Source of the DNA: CAYYIS01 sp964470965
GTDB lineage: Bacteria; JAAXHH01; JABIQT01
Length of the DNA: 36,744 nt
NCBI GenBank assembly: GCA_964470965.1
Contig: CAYYIS010000049.1
Coordinates: 1 to 36,744 of the forward strand
Direction of reading: 5' to 3'
The position numbers and the translations under genes are program-made. Every line of letters starts with the position of its first letter. Position 1 is the stretch's first letter. Below, in pieces: positions 24,009-32,601 of the stretch. The notes beneath the pieces were generated by a model, which did no database searches, was not told the DNA's origin, and was given only the letters and a program-made list of their open reading frames with translations.

Positions 24009-25487
24009 TCAGTCTTTTTCAAATGGAAACATGGGGCGTCGTCGGAACTGGTATTCAAATCGGTCCATATCCGCCGCCGTGGCTCCCGCAGTGTCCACGC
24101 GGATAAGCGCTTTACAGACCGGTTCGAAGGCGGCTACCGGGGCGTGGACCCCCTTGGCTATGATAATGTGAAAATCCGCCGGGTCCAAGTCACAGCTGGT
24201 CATCATACCCAGGCTGACCGGCACGGTGCGAAGGGACGTCAGAAGGATGGTGAGGCCTGTATCCGTTTCCACCACGGTGCACGGCCCCATGTTGAAATTG
24301 GTCCGTCCGCCGTGGCGAATTTCGTTTTCCTGAAAATGACCTTCGTGTAGGCTGCGTACGGTGATTTCGGCCTCCAGGGGAGAACCGTGCTGGGTGTCTA
24401 CCTTGCCCCCCATCACCAGGTCAATGCTGTTTCCTGGGCCGCCGCCAGCTTCGATGACCCGCTGGACCGCGCCGGGATCATAGAGACACAGGAATGCTTT
24501 TGATTGATTCCGTCGGTGTAAGGCATGGGCGATAAGCGTACCGTCTGCCGCTGAACCGCCGCCTACATTATCGCCCATATCGAGAAGGCAGACCGGTCCT
24601 TCCATCCCGAGTGCCGCTTCCGTCGCCTCTTCGATGCCGACCAGTTCCCCTTCGAAGGAGGCCCGGTGCTCAAACAAATGCTCCGCCAGGTCGTCCGCAA
24701 TCCGCCGAGCCAGATCAGGATCGCCGTCGGTTACCGCAACGAAGGAAGAGCCCATCTCTTCCACATCCGCATACGGAAACCCAAGCACAACGCTGTTGGA
24801 GAGGACGCTTTCGTGTTCGAGCCATCGGTTGGCCCGTTCATACAGGGGAAGGCAGGGCGGCGCGCTCGTAAGCTGACGTTCGATGTTAATGGCGATCGGT
24901 GGAAAGGCGGCGGCCTGGGTCGGTCGAATCGAACCGGCCAGGGTCCGGTCCAGCAGGCGGGCGGCTTCCAGGCCCCGCTGTTTTTGATCGAGATGTGGGT
25001 TGGTGCGGTATGCGATGGTGGCGTCGCAGGCGGCAACCATTCGGCGGGAAAGGTTGGCATGGGGATCGATGGTGCAGATGATCGGAATTTCAGGGCCAAC
25101 GGATTCACGTAAGCGGCTCAGCCAGTGTCCATCCAAGTCCCGGTACTCTTTACCTTCGCCAACATTGGCGCCGTGAGGGGCCACCAGCAGTCCATCGAGT
25201 TGCCCCGCCCGATCCAGGGACTCGAACATGATCCGCATCAGTTCTTCGCAGGTGCTTCGGGTAATGGTCCCCGACGGGTTGGTCGACGCGTAGAAAATCG
25301 GGACTGCCGCATGTCCGGCGTCATCGAGCCCCTCAAGAAAGCCGCTGATCTCATTGAGTCCGCCGGCGAACCGCTCGACGATTTCCTGTCCGGTCAGGAG
25401 GCCGTCCCGTCGGAACAGATCCATCGTGGTCGGTGTGCTGATAAACGAGTTCGATTCATGGATGAGGGAGATGATACCGACACGCAT
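24009..25487 (-). CDS. M81 family (MlrC-like) metallopeptidase
   Basis: A 492-residue cytoplasmic protein matching the MlrC/M81 family. RVGIISLIHESNSF is the conserved N-terminus, LLVAPHGANVGEG and IICTIDPHANLSRRMV carry zinc-ligand candidates, and AYRTNPHLDQKQRG follows. The C-terminal domain contains VCLLDMGDNVGGGSAADGT and MMTSCDLDPADFHIIIAKGVH. MlrC cleaves linearised microcystin fragments, but most relatives are probably general peptidases or amidohydrolases of unknown substrate, so microcystin breakdown should not be assumed. The start has a strong GGAGGAAG site nine bases upstream. It lies between the GH2 gene and the ADC-type gene in a long minus-strand array, consistent with a catabolic pathway. 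Confidence 0.92.
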   Translation of the reverse strand: MRVGIISLIHESNSFISTPTTMDLFRRDGLLTGQEIVERFAGGLNEISGFLEGLDDAGHAAVPIFYASTNPSGTITRSTCEELMRIMFESLDRAGQLDGLLVAPHGANVGEGKEYRDLDGHWLSRLRESVGPEIPIICTIDPHANLSRRMVAACDATIAYRTNPHLDQKQRGLEAARLLDRTLAGSIRPTQAAAFPPIAINIERQLTSAPPCLPLYERANRWLEHESVLSNSVVLGFPYADVEEMGSSFVAVTDGDPDLARRIADDLAEHLFEHRASFEGELVGIEEATEAALGMEGPVCLLDMGDNVGGGSAADGTLIAHALHRRNQSKAFLCLYDPGAVQRVIEAGGGPGNSIDLVMGGKVDTQHGSPLEAEITVRSLHEGHFQENEIRHGGRTNFNMGPCTVVETDTGLTILLTSLRTVPVSLGMMTSCDLDPADFHIIIAKGVHAPVAAFEPVCKALIRVDTAGATAADMDRFEYQFRRRPMFPFEKD

Positions 25488-25620
25488 TTTCGTACTTCCT
25501 CCAAAAGCTTTGAAAATTGGACTGCCCGTCGAAGAGTTGTTTTGTCTCGAAACTGCCCGGACTTTAACAATATGAGAACGTTTTGAAATCTATCATGAGT
25601 GCTTGTCTTTCTTTTTTCAT

Positions 25621-27384
25621 TCATTCCCGCTCGATTGCCGCCGCCGCCCCGAAGGTTTTCCTCAGCCGTTTCACATCGAATTTGAGCTTTCGATCATAAG
25701 TATAGATACCGTTTTCTTCCTGCTCCACGTCTGTCAGCTGTGTGTAGGTAAACCCGGAGATATGGGGATTCTGTGTCAGGGTAGCGGTCAGCTTTTCGAT
25801 ACGGTCGTAAACTTCCAGGATAGTGCGGGGGCGGTTGCCGTAACCCCACCCTTCGTCATAATTCATCCCTCCGGCCTCGCTGCCCTCCACCCACCAAGTG
25901 CCGCCATATTCGTCTACCATGTAGGGTTGTCCCCCGTACGGTAGAGAGATCTCGGGATAGCGGATGAAAGCGTTTTCGGGAAGCTGAGGATCTACGGACT
26001 GGTAACGTTCATGAAACGTGTCCGTGTTTTGATCGTAATCATGGACGGTATATATGTCGGTACGAACATGTACATATCCGCTCGTGTCATGCACGGGACG
26101 GGTGGGGTCGAGAGCGCGGGTCATCTCGTAAATTTCCAGATGGGACTGGCGGTGAGCTTCCGGGGCGACCCGTGCGCCGCGAATAGATTCGTTGAAAGGC
26201 GTCCAAGTGATAATGGAGGGGTGGCACCGGTCCCGCAGCAACACCTCGCGCCATTCCCGCTGGTGGTTGTGCAGCGCCTGCGGATTGGTGAAATCGAGTC
26301 CCCAGTCACAGAATTCGCCCCAGGTCAGGTAACCGAGTTTGTCCGCCCAGTAGTGAAACCTCTCTTCGAATACTTTCTGATGAAGTCGAGCTCCGTTGAA
26401 TCCGACAGCCTGGGACCGTTCGATATCGGCTTTCAGCTCAGAATCGTCGGGGGCGGTCCAGATACCGTCGGGATAGAAGCCCTGGTCGAGGACGAACCGG
26501 AGGAATATGGGTTCGTTATTGAGGTAGAATCTATAGCCTTCGATGTGAAATTTTCGCAAGCCGGCATAGGATGTGACGACGTCTACAAGGTCTCCCCGGA
26601 GGGACAATTCGAATCGCAATTCGTATAAAAAAGGGTCGTCGCAACTCCAACTATGAGGGTTCTGGACCTCCAGGATGTAGGCTGTGCCACTTGCCGCGGG
26701 TGCAGACGTTTCAGAGACGATCTGACCGTCTTCAAACAGGGTGGCCTTGAAGCTTGACCCGTGCATGGTTTTATGGAAAACCGGTGTCACAACGAACCGG
26801 GCGCCGTCCAGGTCTGGAACGACGGACAGGGCTTCGATACTGTGGTGTGCCACGGCTTCGAGCCATACCGTCTGCCAGATGCCGGTGGTCCGGGTGTACA
26901 TACAACCGTTGGAGTGGTGTTCGTGGGCTTGTTTTCCACTCGGCTGAACGGCGGACCGGGTATCGTCTTTGGCATTCACGACGAGCGTATTGCGGCCGCT
27001 CTGCACTGCCTCCGTAATGTCGAACGTAAACGATACGCTACCCCCCATGTGGGTGCCTACGGTCCGTCCGTTGACCCAGCCCCGGCATTCATAATCCACC
27101 GCCCCGAAATGCAGAAGGATTCGCAGACCCTCCCATTCGGCAGGCAGATCGAACGTACGGTGATACCAGACCGCGGGAATAAAATCCGTGTACCCGATGC
27201 CGGACAGAGTACTCTCCGGGCAAAACGGCACGACGATCGATTGGTCTAGCGCCTCCGGATTCTCATGCAATCCGCGTTCTTCCCCAGATCCTCCGAAATC
27301 GAACGCAAAATCCCAGGTGCCGTTCAGGTTTATCCAGCGATCCCGAAAAAATTGAGGTCGGGGGTGTTCGGGACGCGGCGGCAT
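25621..27384 (-). CDS. Glycoside hydrolase family 2 protein (beta-galactosidase/glucuronidase fold)
   Basis: A 587-residue GH2 enzyme. Sugar-binding jelly-roll domain: about 10-180 (NGTWDFAFDF, VWYHRTFDLP, LHFGAVDYECRGWVNGRTVGTHMGG, TGIWQTVWLE). Immunoglobulin-like domain: about 185-280. TIM-barrel catalytic domain: 285 to the end, with acid/base E399 in WTPFNES and nucleophile E492 in YMVDEYGG. The start at 27384 is fixed by an AAGGAG site seven bases upstream and by a TGATG overlap with the stop of the sulfurtransferase gene. No signal peptide is present, so it works in the cytoplasm on an imported beta-glycoside, plausibly supplied by the CUT1 transporter downstream. Sugar specificity cannot be assigned. 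Confidence 0.92.
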   Translation of the reverse strand: MPPRPEHPRPQFFRDRWINLNGTWDFAFDFGGSGEERGLHENPEALDQSIVVPFCPESTLSGIGYTDFIPAVWYHRTFDLPAEWEGLRILLHFGAVDYECRGWVNGRTVGTHMGGSVSFTFDITEAVQSGRNTLVVNAKDDTRSAVQPSGKQAHEHHSNGCMYTRTTGIWQTVWLEAVAHHSIEALSVVPDLDGARFVVTPVFHKTMHGSSFKATLFEDGQIVSETSAPAASGTAYILEVQNPHSWSCDDPFLYELRFELSLRGDLVDVVTSYAGLRKFHIEGYRFYLNNEPIFLRFVLDQGFYPDGIWTAPDDSELKADIERSQAVGFNGARLHQKVFEERFHYWADKLGYLTWGEFCDWGLDFTNPQALHNHQREWREVLLRDRCHPSIITWTPFNESIRGARVAPEAHRQSHLEIYEMTRALDPTRPVHDTSGYVHVRTDIYTVHDYDQNTDTFHERYQSVDPQLPENAFIRYPEISLPYGGQPYMVDEYGGTWWVEGSEAGGMNYDEGWGYGNRPRTILEVYDRIEKLTATLTQNPHISGFTYTQLTDVEQEENGIYTYDRKLKFDVKRLRKTFGAAAAIERE

Positions 27385-28232
27385 CAAGTGCTCCTTCCTA
27401 CGGACCGCGCTGGGTCCGTGATCCATTCGCTCCAGGAGCCGGGATACAACTGAGCGTCTCCAAGGCCGGCGTGAACGAGACCAAGCAGGTTGTGGCAGGC
27501 TGAGACACCCGAACCGCAGTAGCAGATCACATGGCTGATGTCCACCTCGCCGATAATCTGGCGGAAGCGTTCACGCAGCTCTTCCCGGGATTTCCATTGC
27601 CCATCCAGAGCGACGTTGTCCTCAAAGGCACCACACACGGCCCCCGGGATATGACCGGCCACTGGGTCAATCGGCTCTACATCACCGCGGAACCGTGCCT
27701 CAGCACGGGCGTCAATCAATCGGTATCCGGCGTCTTCCTTGACTGCGTTCACGTGGCCTACATCGGCGATGATATGCGGGCGGATCTGCGGCGTGAACGT
27801 CCTGCGTTCAATAGCCGGTACTTTGGCAGTCTCCGAACGCGCCTCTTTCCGCCAGCGGTCCCATCCGCCGTCCATTACTGCCACTTTATCGTGGCCAAGC
27901 CAACGGAGCATCCACCAGACCCGACTGGCCACCTGGCCGATGTTGTCGTCGTAAATCACTACCTGAACCTCGGTGTCTATCCCCCAATTTGAGAAAGAAT
28001 CGGCCGCTGTTTCCGGCGTAGGCAAGGGGTGCCGCCCTGTCTTTCCCGGGATGACCGGGGCCGAAAGATCTTCATCCAGATGTGCATATACCGCGTTGGG
28101 GAGATGCGATTTCTGATACGCCAGCCGGCCTTTTTGGGTATCGGTCAGAGAAAAGCGGCAGTCGATGACTCGCCAATCGGGTTTTTTCAGATTATCCTGT
28201 ACTGTTTTCGTGTCGATGATTGTAGTGTACAT
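27384..28232 (-). CDS. Two-domain sulfurtransferase (3-mercaptopyruvate sulfurtransferase-like rhodanese)
   Basis: A 282-residue protein with an inactive N-terminal rhodanese domain (about 5-130, with D96-N97 at the active-site loop where a Cys would be) and an active C-terminal one (about 155-280). The catalytic loop is CGSGVSAC with C239; the CGSGV(S/T)A form is that of 3-mercaptopyruvate sulfurtransferases (SseA-like) rather than thiosulfate rhodaneses. It would form a persulfide on C239 and pass sulfur to a thiol or cyanide. The start at 28232 has GAGGAA five bases upstream; the longer frame to 28283 adds an unconserved leader. Its stop overlaps the GH2 start (TGATG), an unexpected partner for translational coupling. 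Confidence 0.92.
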   Translation of the reverse strand: MYTTIIDTKTVQDNLKKPDWRVIDCRFSLTDTQKGRLAYQKSHLPNAVYAHLDEDLSAPVIPGKTGRHPLPTPETAADSFSNWGIDTEVQVVIYDDNIGQVASRVWWMLRWLGHDKVAVMDGGWDRWRKEARSETAKVPAIERRTFTPQIRPHIIADVGHVNAVKEDAGYRLIDARAEARFRGDVEPIDPVAGHIPGAVCGAFEDNVALDGQWKSREELRERFRQIIGEVDISHVICYCGSGVSACHNLLGLVHAGLGDAQLYPGSWSEWITDPARSVGRST

Positions 28233-28318
28233 ATGTTTCCTCGTATTCGGGGATGGCTTCTCCGGCTTTGGGTTGACACCCATTCTTAAATGTTACCCTT
28301 CCGCATTTATCCCTGTTC

Positions 28319-29473
28319 TCAGACCCAATCCTGCCTGGCCAGGTTCAGAGGAAGGGGGCACCAGGATTCTAACTGCCGGGCTTGTTCCGGCAGCGGCATT
28401 ACCAGGTTGGGGGATAGCGGACCGTATAGCAGACGCATGGCGGTGGGGGCGTCGCAGGTTATATCCCCCGGAGTCTCGGAGGCGGTGCAGGCCGCCACGT
28501 CGGCATCGACCGTGAGTTGTATAGTACCGTAGCCTTCGATCTTCAAGGATGTGGTACCTTCGGCCATGGGCTCACTTTTGTGTCGCAGTCGCATCAACGC
28601 ATCCGTCACGGTGACCCAGTCAAACACCTGCCAATTGCCCGATTCCCTTACACGCACGTGTTCACCGATTGCGCCGAGACCATGGAACAGGCTGTTCGGA
28701 ATGGCGGGCATTTCAATAGTGACGGAATCCGGGCTATACTGCTCTATCCAGCCGCGTACTATCCGTAATGCCGTTTCCGTAGTGTCGCTGCCCAGTTCCG
28801 CGATCAGGTCCCGCTCTGTGTTGGTTACTAGGTAACCGACCATACGGCCTTGTGCATCCAGTGCCGCGTACGGTTGGTTGTGCCAGGCGACCAGATGATT
28901 GTAAAAATCCGCTTCCTTGCGGTCGCAGTGCAACGCATGGCTGTTGTGCATGGCCAGAGCCTGGGCGACATGCTTGCCGTCACAGCCGTTGATAGGTGCA
29001 AATTCTATGTCGGGGGGGCGATCAAAACAATGCTTCAGGTTGGTTTTACTAACCGTTAAAAGACATCTTGTGCCACACGATTCGTATCCGAAATAAAGGT
29101 ACCGCTGGCGCTGGCCGCCCAGCCACGACATGTGATACCCCTGCGATTTTATCTTGGTCAAGCAGTGGTGCATCAATGCAGCCATGTGTCCACTGCCCCG
29201 ATGTCTCGGATGGGTGGACACGCCCCCGATTCCCGCAACACGGACTACGACGTCCCCAATATGCAAAGTGATCGGAAACATACCCACTATCGCCCGAATA
29301 CGACCATCTGTCTTGATTGCATAATTGCATCCCATGTGCTCCTCGGTGGGACGATAAATCGAGGGGAGCATGGTGGCGAAGTCATGGGGGTTGTAGGCGC
29401 TGAAGACAAGGTTGAGGAAATCCATGGATTCCTCGAAATCGTTGGCGGTGAGCTGGGTAATCATATGGGACAT
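28319..29473 (-). CDS. GNAT family N-acetyltransferase (Eis-like architecture)
   Basis: A 384-residue protein. The N-terminal GNAT domain contains AIVGMFPITLHIG and the acetyl-CoA pyrophosphate loop VSTHPRHRGSGHMAALMHHCL (about 88-108), with the R-x-x-G-x-G-like core as RHRGSGHM. A second GNAT-like region (about 150-275, including MVGYLVTNTERDLIAELG) and a C-terminal sterol-carrier-like domain (about 285-384, TTSLKIEGYGTIQLTVDADVAAC) recall Eis-type acetyltransferases. It probably acetylates an amine on a small molecule or peptide. It starts 16 bases after the IDO-type gene stop, so co-expression is likely; a nearby ATG at 29464 is an alternative start, as neither has a strong ribosome site. 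Confidence 0.85.
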   Translation of the reverse strand: MSHMITQLTANDFEESMDFLNLVFSAYNPHDFATMLPSIYRPTEEHMGCNYAIKTDGRIRAIVGMFPITLHIGDVVVRVAGIGGVSTHPRHRGSGHMAALMHHCLTKIKSQGYHMSWLGGQRQRYLYFGYESCGTRCLLTVSKTNLKHCFDRPPDIEFAPINGCDGKHVAQALAMHNSHALHCDRKEADFYNHLVAWHNQPYAALDAQGRMVGYLVTNTERDLIAELGSDTTETALRIVRGWIEQYSPDSVTIEMPAIPNSLFHGLGAIGEHVRVRESGNWQVFDWVTVTDALMRLRHKSEPMAEGTTSLKIEGYGTIQLTVDADVAACTASETPGDITCDAPTAMRLLYGPLSPNLVMPLPEQARQLESWCPLPLNLARQDWV

Positions 29474-29489
29474 AGTTGTACTCGCTGTG

Positions 29490-30644
29490 TCAGGTCAGGA
29501 GATTCTTCAGTGTCTCGTCAATGTGCTTTTTCAAATATACCGTAAAGGGCGTGCCCCCGGTTCCTACGGCACCTTTATCTGCGCCATCCGCCGGTTTGAT
29601 GATGTAAAGCGCCGCGTATTCGATGTGCAGTTTCCTGAAACGGTGGAGCGCATGAATACATGAGTTGTAGGCGTCTCGAAGATCGGAACGGCACAGCTTC
29701 CGAATGTAGTCCCGAACGGAGGGTCCCTTTTCTATGGCATAGATGAAGGCACGGTCCTGAACCGGCATGTAGTCCCGCAATTCGGTGAGATAGGCCCGCA
29801 TGCTATCGTGCTCGTGTTCGATGCCCAGGATGGCGTCGAAGGCATAGATCACACTGCTTTGGGCACCGGTCTCACCACGGAATTCCACCGGACGACCACC
29901 ATAGGCATCCACGCCTTCGTATACCATCCCGTCGGGCAGGTCCGGGTTGTCTTTCCAACCGAACATGTAAGGACGGACCCGGTGGTAATAGGTATTAGGC
30001 TCACATCGCTCGGGCATCCGCAACAGGATGTTGTGTATGGTCTGGAGAGATGCTGCGATTTCCTGAAAACAGAACAGCAGGGCTTCTGGATCGTTTCGAA
30101 TCACCGCCTCCTGCGCCGGCGCGAGAGCCCGTAATCCCCGCCCGGCCTCGGCTTCTATGTTGATGTGCACCGTAGCGAACCATTCTTCGTCCATGCCGCC
30201 CAGGAAATTCTGGATCATCGTCAGATTGCCCACTGCTACCGGACCGTCCGGATCAAATCGACGCCAGTTGTACATGACCTGCCCGGCATAGGCCAGCATC
30301 GGTGGACGGCCCAGATGGGTCGCCACGGCGTGCCAGCCCATCGCAAGGCTCCGGGGCAGACGCGTAGCCACGGGATGGTCGGGCGCGAACACGTACAGGT
30401 TGGCCATAAACGATAGCACCGTCATAGCCCGTTCATAGGCCCGTTCCGAGTCAAGCGCCGCCACGGGAAACGGCGGTAAAGCTTCCACCACCGGTCGGAT
30501 ATACCGGTTCAAGGCCAGCTTCGACAGATCCCGTGCTACCTCTTCCCAGTCCTCGAACGCGTTGGGAAGCCGGATGAGGGGGTCCTCGAGAGGCAGGAAT
30601 CCGCGAGGGAGATGTCGAGCGGTTTTGTCAGAAGAGATAGGCAT
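29490..30644 (-). CDS. Indoleamine 2,3-dioxygenase family heme protein
   Basis: A 384-residue IDO-type protein, close to the family's usual length. RGFLPLEDPLIRLPNAFEDWEE is the conserved N-terminus, and FRGETGAQSSVIYAFDAILGIEHEH the distal-pocket region. FRKLHIEYAALYIIKP carries the proximal heme ligand H340. GTGGTPFTVYLKKH (from 361) is the characteristic loop and final helix. IDO opens the indole ring of tryptophan or related indoles with O2, giving N-formylkynurenine. No kynurenine formamidase, kynureninase or other kynurenine gene is recognisable in the window, so a different indole or a detached function is possible. It is the first gene of a long minus-strand series and lies divergent to the lipoprotein gene. 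A promoter candidate is at 30697-30725. Confidence 0.9.
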   Translation of the reverse strand: MPISSDKTARHLPRGFLPLEDPLIRLPNAFEDWEEVARDLSKLALNRYIRPVVEALPPFPVAALDSERAYERAMTVLSFMANLYVFAPDHPVATRLPRSLAMGWHAVATHLGRPPMLAYAGQVMYNWRRFDPDGPVAVGNLTMIQNFLGGMDEEWFATVHINIEAEAGRGLRALAPAQEAVIRNDPEALLFCFQEIAASLQTIHNILLRMPERCEPNTYYHRVRPYMFGWKDNPDLPDGMVYEGVDAYGGRPVEFRGETGAQSSVIYAFDAILGIEHEHDSMRAYLTELRDYMPVQDRAFIYAIEKGPSVRDYIRKLCRSDLRDAYNSCIHALHRFRKLHIEYAALYIIKPADGADKGAVGTGGTPFTVYLKKHIDETLKNLLT

Positions 30645-30696
30645 GGGGGTATCGACGGATTGTAGGATTGACGCGTTGCAAAACTATACCACCTGA

Positions 30697-30725
30697 ATTG
30701 TGCTATCGAAAGCAGAGATCGTCAA
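30697..30725 (-). promoter_or_regulatory. Candidate sigma70 promoter for the IDO-headed gene series
   Basis: On the minus strand TTGACG (plus 30720-30725), a 17-base spacer and CACAAT (plus 30697-30702) lie about 50 bases upstream of the ATG at 30644. The -10 box is a weak match. Confidence 0.4.
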
Positions 30726-30785
30726 GAGATATATAAACGGGTGGTAGAGTCGATTACGTATATTCGTCAATGACGCTCTTTCACA

Positions 30786-30814
30786 TTGACAGCAATTCCT
30801 GTGAAGCCTATAAT
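30786..30814 (+). promoter_or_regulatory. Perfect consensus sigma70 promoter of the lipoprotein gene
   Basis: TTGACA (30786-30791), exactly 17 bases, then TATAAT (30809-30814), both perfect. The predicted transcript start near 30821 leaves a leader of about 37 bases before the ATG at 30858, which rules out the longer frame starting inside the -35 box. Confidence 0.8.
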
Positions 30815-30857
30815 ATTCTTATTCCAAACTCACAAACGTCTCCCAGAGGGTATTGTC

Positions 30858-31376
30858 ATGACTATATCGAATGTGTCACCTGTTCCCCTTTTATTGACAG
30901 TCGTCATACTGGCGGTTGCCGGATGCAGCGGTCAGGGATCTACATCGGACGCGCCGGTGTCCGGAGAGCCGAAAATCGATCAACGGTCCTATCGCCTGGG
31001 CAGTATCGGAACGTTCGCGGAGATGGTAGGGGTAGGCGTCAAAAAGATGGGGCTAAGTTTCGCCATGCTACCGGAAGATATGGATGCCCTGATCGAAGAG
31101 GCGCAAAAAATCGTCCTGCGTAACAACGCCCAGGGCTATCGGGAGACCGATTTTCTGGTGACGGATCTGTTTCCGGAGGAGGGTACCAAAGGCATGCACG
31201 TGTTGGTCATATACAACGGTACCACGCTGGACGAATACCAGGCGCTCAAGGCTGAGAAGCAGAAACTGATTGACGAGGGAAAATACGTAGGTGAAGCCCG
31301 GAAAGACATCGCCCGCGCCATGGGAAGACTATTGAGCTATCCCGAGTCTAAGATCGAGGAAATGTTGGCGGAATGA
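30858..31376 (+). CDS. Small lipoprotein of unknown function
   Basis: A 172-residue protein starting at 30858, with AGAGGG eight bases upstream. The first 23 residues are a lipoprotein signal: short polar start, hydrophobic PLLLTVVILAV, lipobox VAGC with C23 as the lipidated residue. The mature part is soluble, acidic and mainly helical; a charged, possibly coiled-coil segment near the end (EYQALKAEKQKLIDEGKY) precedes KDIARAMGRLL. I recognise no family. The perfect consensus promoter and own terminator suggest a strongly expressed single-gene unit. It would sit on the periplasmic side of a membrane. Function is unknown. Confidence 0.8.
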   Translation: MTISNVSPVPLLLTVVILAVAGCSGQGSTSDAPVSGEPKIDQRSYRLGSIGTFAEMVGVGVKKMGLSFAMLPEDMDALIEEAQKIVLRNNAQGYRETDFLVTDLFPEEGTKGMHVLVIYNGTTLDEYQALKAEKQKLIDEGKYVGEARKDIARAMGRLLSYPESKIEEMLAE

Positions 31377-31505
31377 TGCTAGTGTATGCTGCCTGGCCCC
31401 AATGACTTCGCGGCGGGCCGGTTCCCCTGTCCAATAGTGTGGTCCGGGTCCGGATTCCTGTAGCTGCCTTGGAGACACCCGTAAGCTCATCTAAAAGAAC
31501 GGTGG

Positions 31506-31554
31506 ATTGACGGGTTCCCCTTGCGTGTGGGATTATCCGTCAATAATCTTTTTT
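31506..31554 (+). terminator. Intrinsic terminator of the lipoprotein gene
   Basis: ATTGACGG (31506-31513) and CCGTCAAT (31537-31544) pair perfectly, with an inner CCC/GGG pairing, and a run of six T follows at 31549-31554. The right arm covers the stop codon of the convergent VOC gene. The upstream stretch 31377-31505 shows no gene. Confidence 0.6.
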
Positions 31555-32523
31555 CCCCAGCGCTTTCAGCAGCAGCTCGTTTTCCGCCACGTCATTGAAC
31601 TCATCAAACTCCAGAAAATAGTTGGCAGGATCGTACCCTACGAAGGCAGTGAAGCGGCCATTTTCTTCTTTGCTCAGTTCTTTGGAGCGCATCCTCATTT
31701 TGTCTTCGAGATGGTCGTACCAGCCGGTGATGTTGTCGGTGAAAAAGGAGATGGTGACACCTTTGTCTTCGGTGAAGTTGTGCATGCCGCGTGATTCGTC
31801 CACCAGGCCGATATAGGTGGAGGGCGAAGTAGGGTAGATCCAGGTCCAGCCCTGGTCAATAATCATCTCCAGCCCCATCACGTCTTCATAGAACCCCCGG
31901 ATACCGTCCATATCCTTGTAGTAACCCCATACGATCAGTGTTTTGAAGCCCAGTCCTTCAGGCACGCTATGTTTTTGATCGGGCGCTGGATAAACGCTTT
32001 CAGTGGCGTTAAGGATCGGCATGAACTTCTCATTTTCCGGATGGTCGTGGAACACTTCAAATTCCAGGTAATACCCTTCGGGATCTGTGACCACAAAAGC
32101 GTTGTGGGCGCGGCCTTCCTTAGGGGTGTATTCATGCAGGAAATCCACATCCTGCTTGCGCATATATTCCCACCAGTCCTCGATCTGACTCTCATCGATT
32201 ACCAGCGCCAGCGCCACCGTCTTGGGTTCTTCGTTGGAGTGCATGCCTTTGGTGTGATCCACCAGCGTAAGGAAACCGGTCGGCGAGGCCTGTATCATTT
32301 TGGCGAAGCCGTAGTCCAGAACGATCTTCATACCCAGCGTTTCAGTGTAGAACGTCACCGCTCTGTCCAGATCTTCATAATACAGAAAGACATTCCCCGC
32401 CGTCGTTCCGAATTCTTGCATAGGGTTCATTGGTGTTGATTCCTCCACAGGCTCTTCCTGCAGTCTGCAATTGAGCGTGAGAGATAAGAAAAGACAGACA
32501 AGCACGCGAATGTTTCGGGACAT
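31540..32523 (-). CDS. Exported two-domain VOC (glyoxalase/dioxygenase fold) protein
   Basis: A 327-residue protein with a hydrophobic leader (VLVCLFLSLTL) ending in LTLNC, a poor lipobox with Asn before C19, so lipid attachment is only possible. Two VOC modules follow. The first (about 43-165) has VFLYYEDLDRAVTFYTETLGMKIVLDYG, and its last strand is VVTDPEGYYLEFEVF. The second (about 190-315) has TLIVWGYYKDMDGIRGFYEDVMGLEMIIDQG, ending FVGYDPANYFLEFDEF. The glutamates in YLEFE and FLEFDE lie where VOC enzymes bind metal. VOC proteins act as lyases, dioxygenases or binding proteins; export of one is unusual. It is followed 78 bases downstream (in plus coordinates upstream at higher numbers) by the selenoprotein candidate on the same strand. 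Confidence 0.85.
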   Translation of the reverse strand: MSRNIRVLVCLFLSLTLNCRLQEEPVEESTPMNPMQEFGTTAGNVFLYYEDLDRAVTFYTETLGMKIVLDYGFAKMIQASPTGFLTLVDHTKGMHSNEEPKTVALALVIDESQIEDWWEYMRKQDVDFLHEYTPKEGRAHNAFVVTDPEGYYLEFEVFHDHPENEKFMPILNATESVYPAPDQKHSVPEGLGFKTLIVWGYYKDMDGIRGFYEDVMGLEMIIDQGWTWIYPTSPSTYIGLVDESRGMHNFTEDKGVTISFFTDNITGWYDHLEDKMRMRSKELSKEENGRFTAFVGYDPANYFLEFDEFNDVAENELLLKALGKKDY

Positions 32524-32601
32524 GGAAATCTCCCAGGGATTGGTAGTACGAGCGTTGGGTTATTCATGAAATGGATAATACTGTAAAACCTTCAATATAA
32601 C

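Noticed and set aside
24611..25112. Plus-strand frames of 80-150 codons within the M81 gene
   Set aside because: Shadows of a GC-rich coding gene on the other strand; low-complexity Arg/Pro-rich products.
30786..30857. Longer frame for the lipoprotein gene starting at 30786
   Set aside because: The start would fall within the -35 box of a perfect promoter and would spoil the lipoprotein signal.
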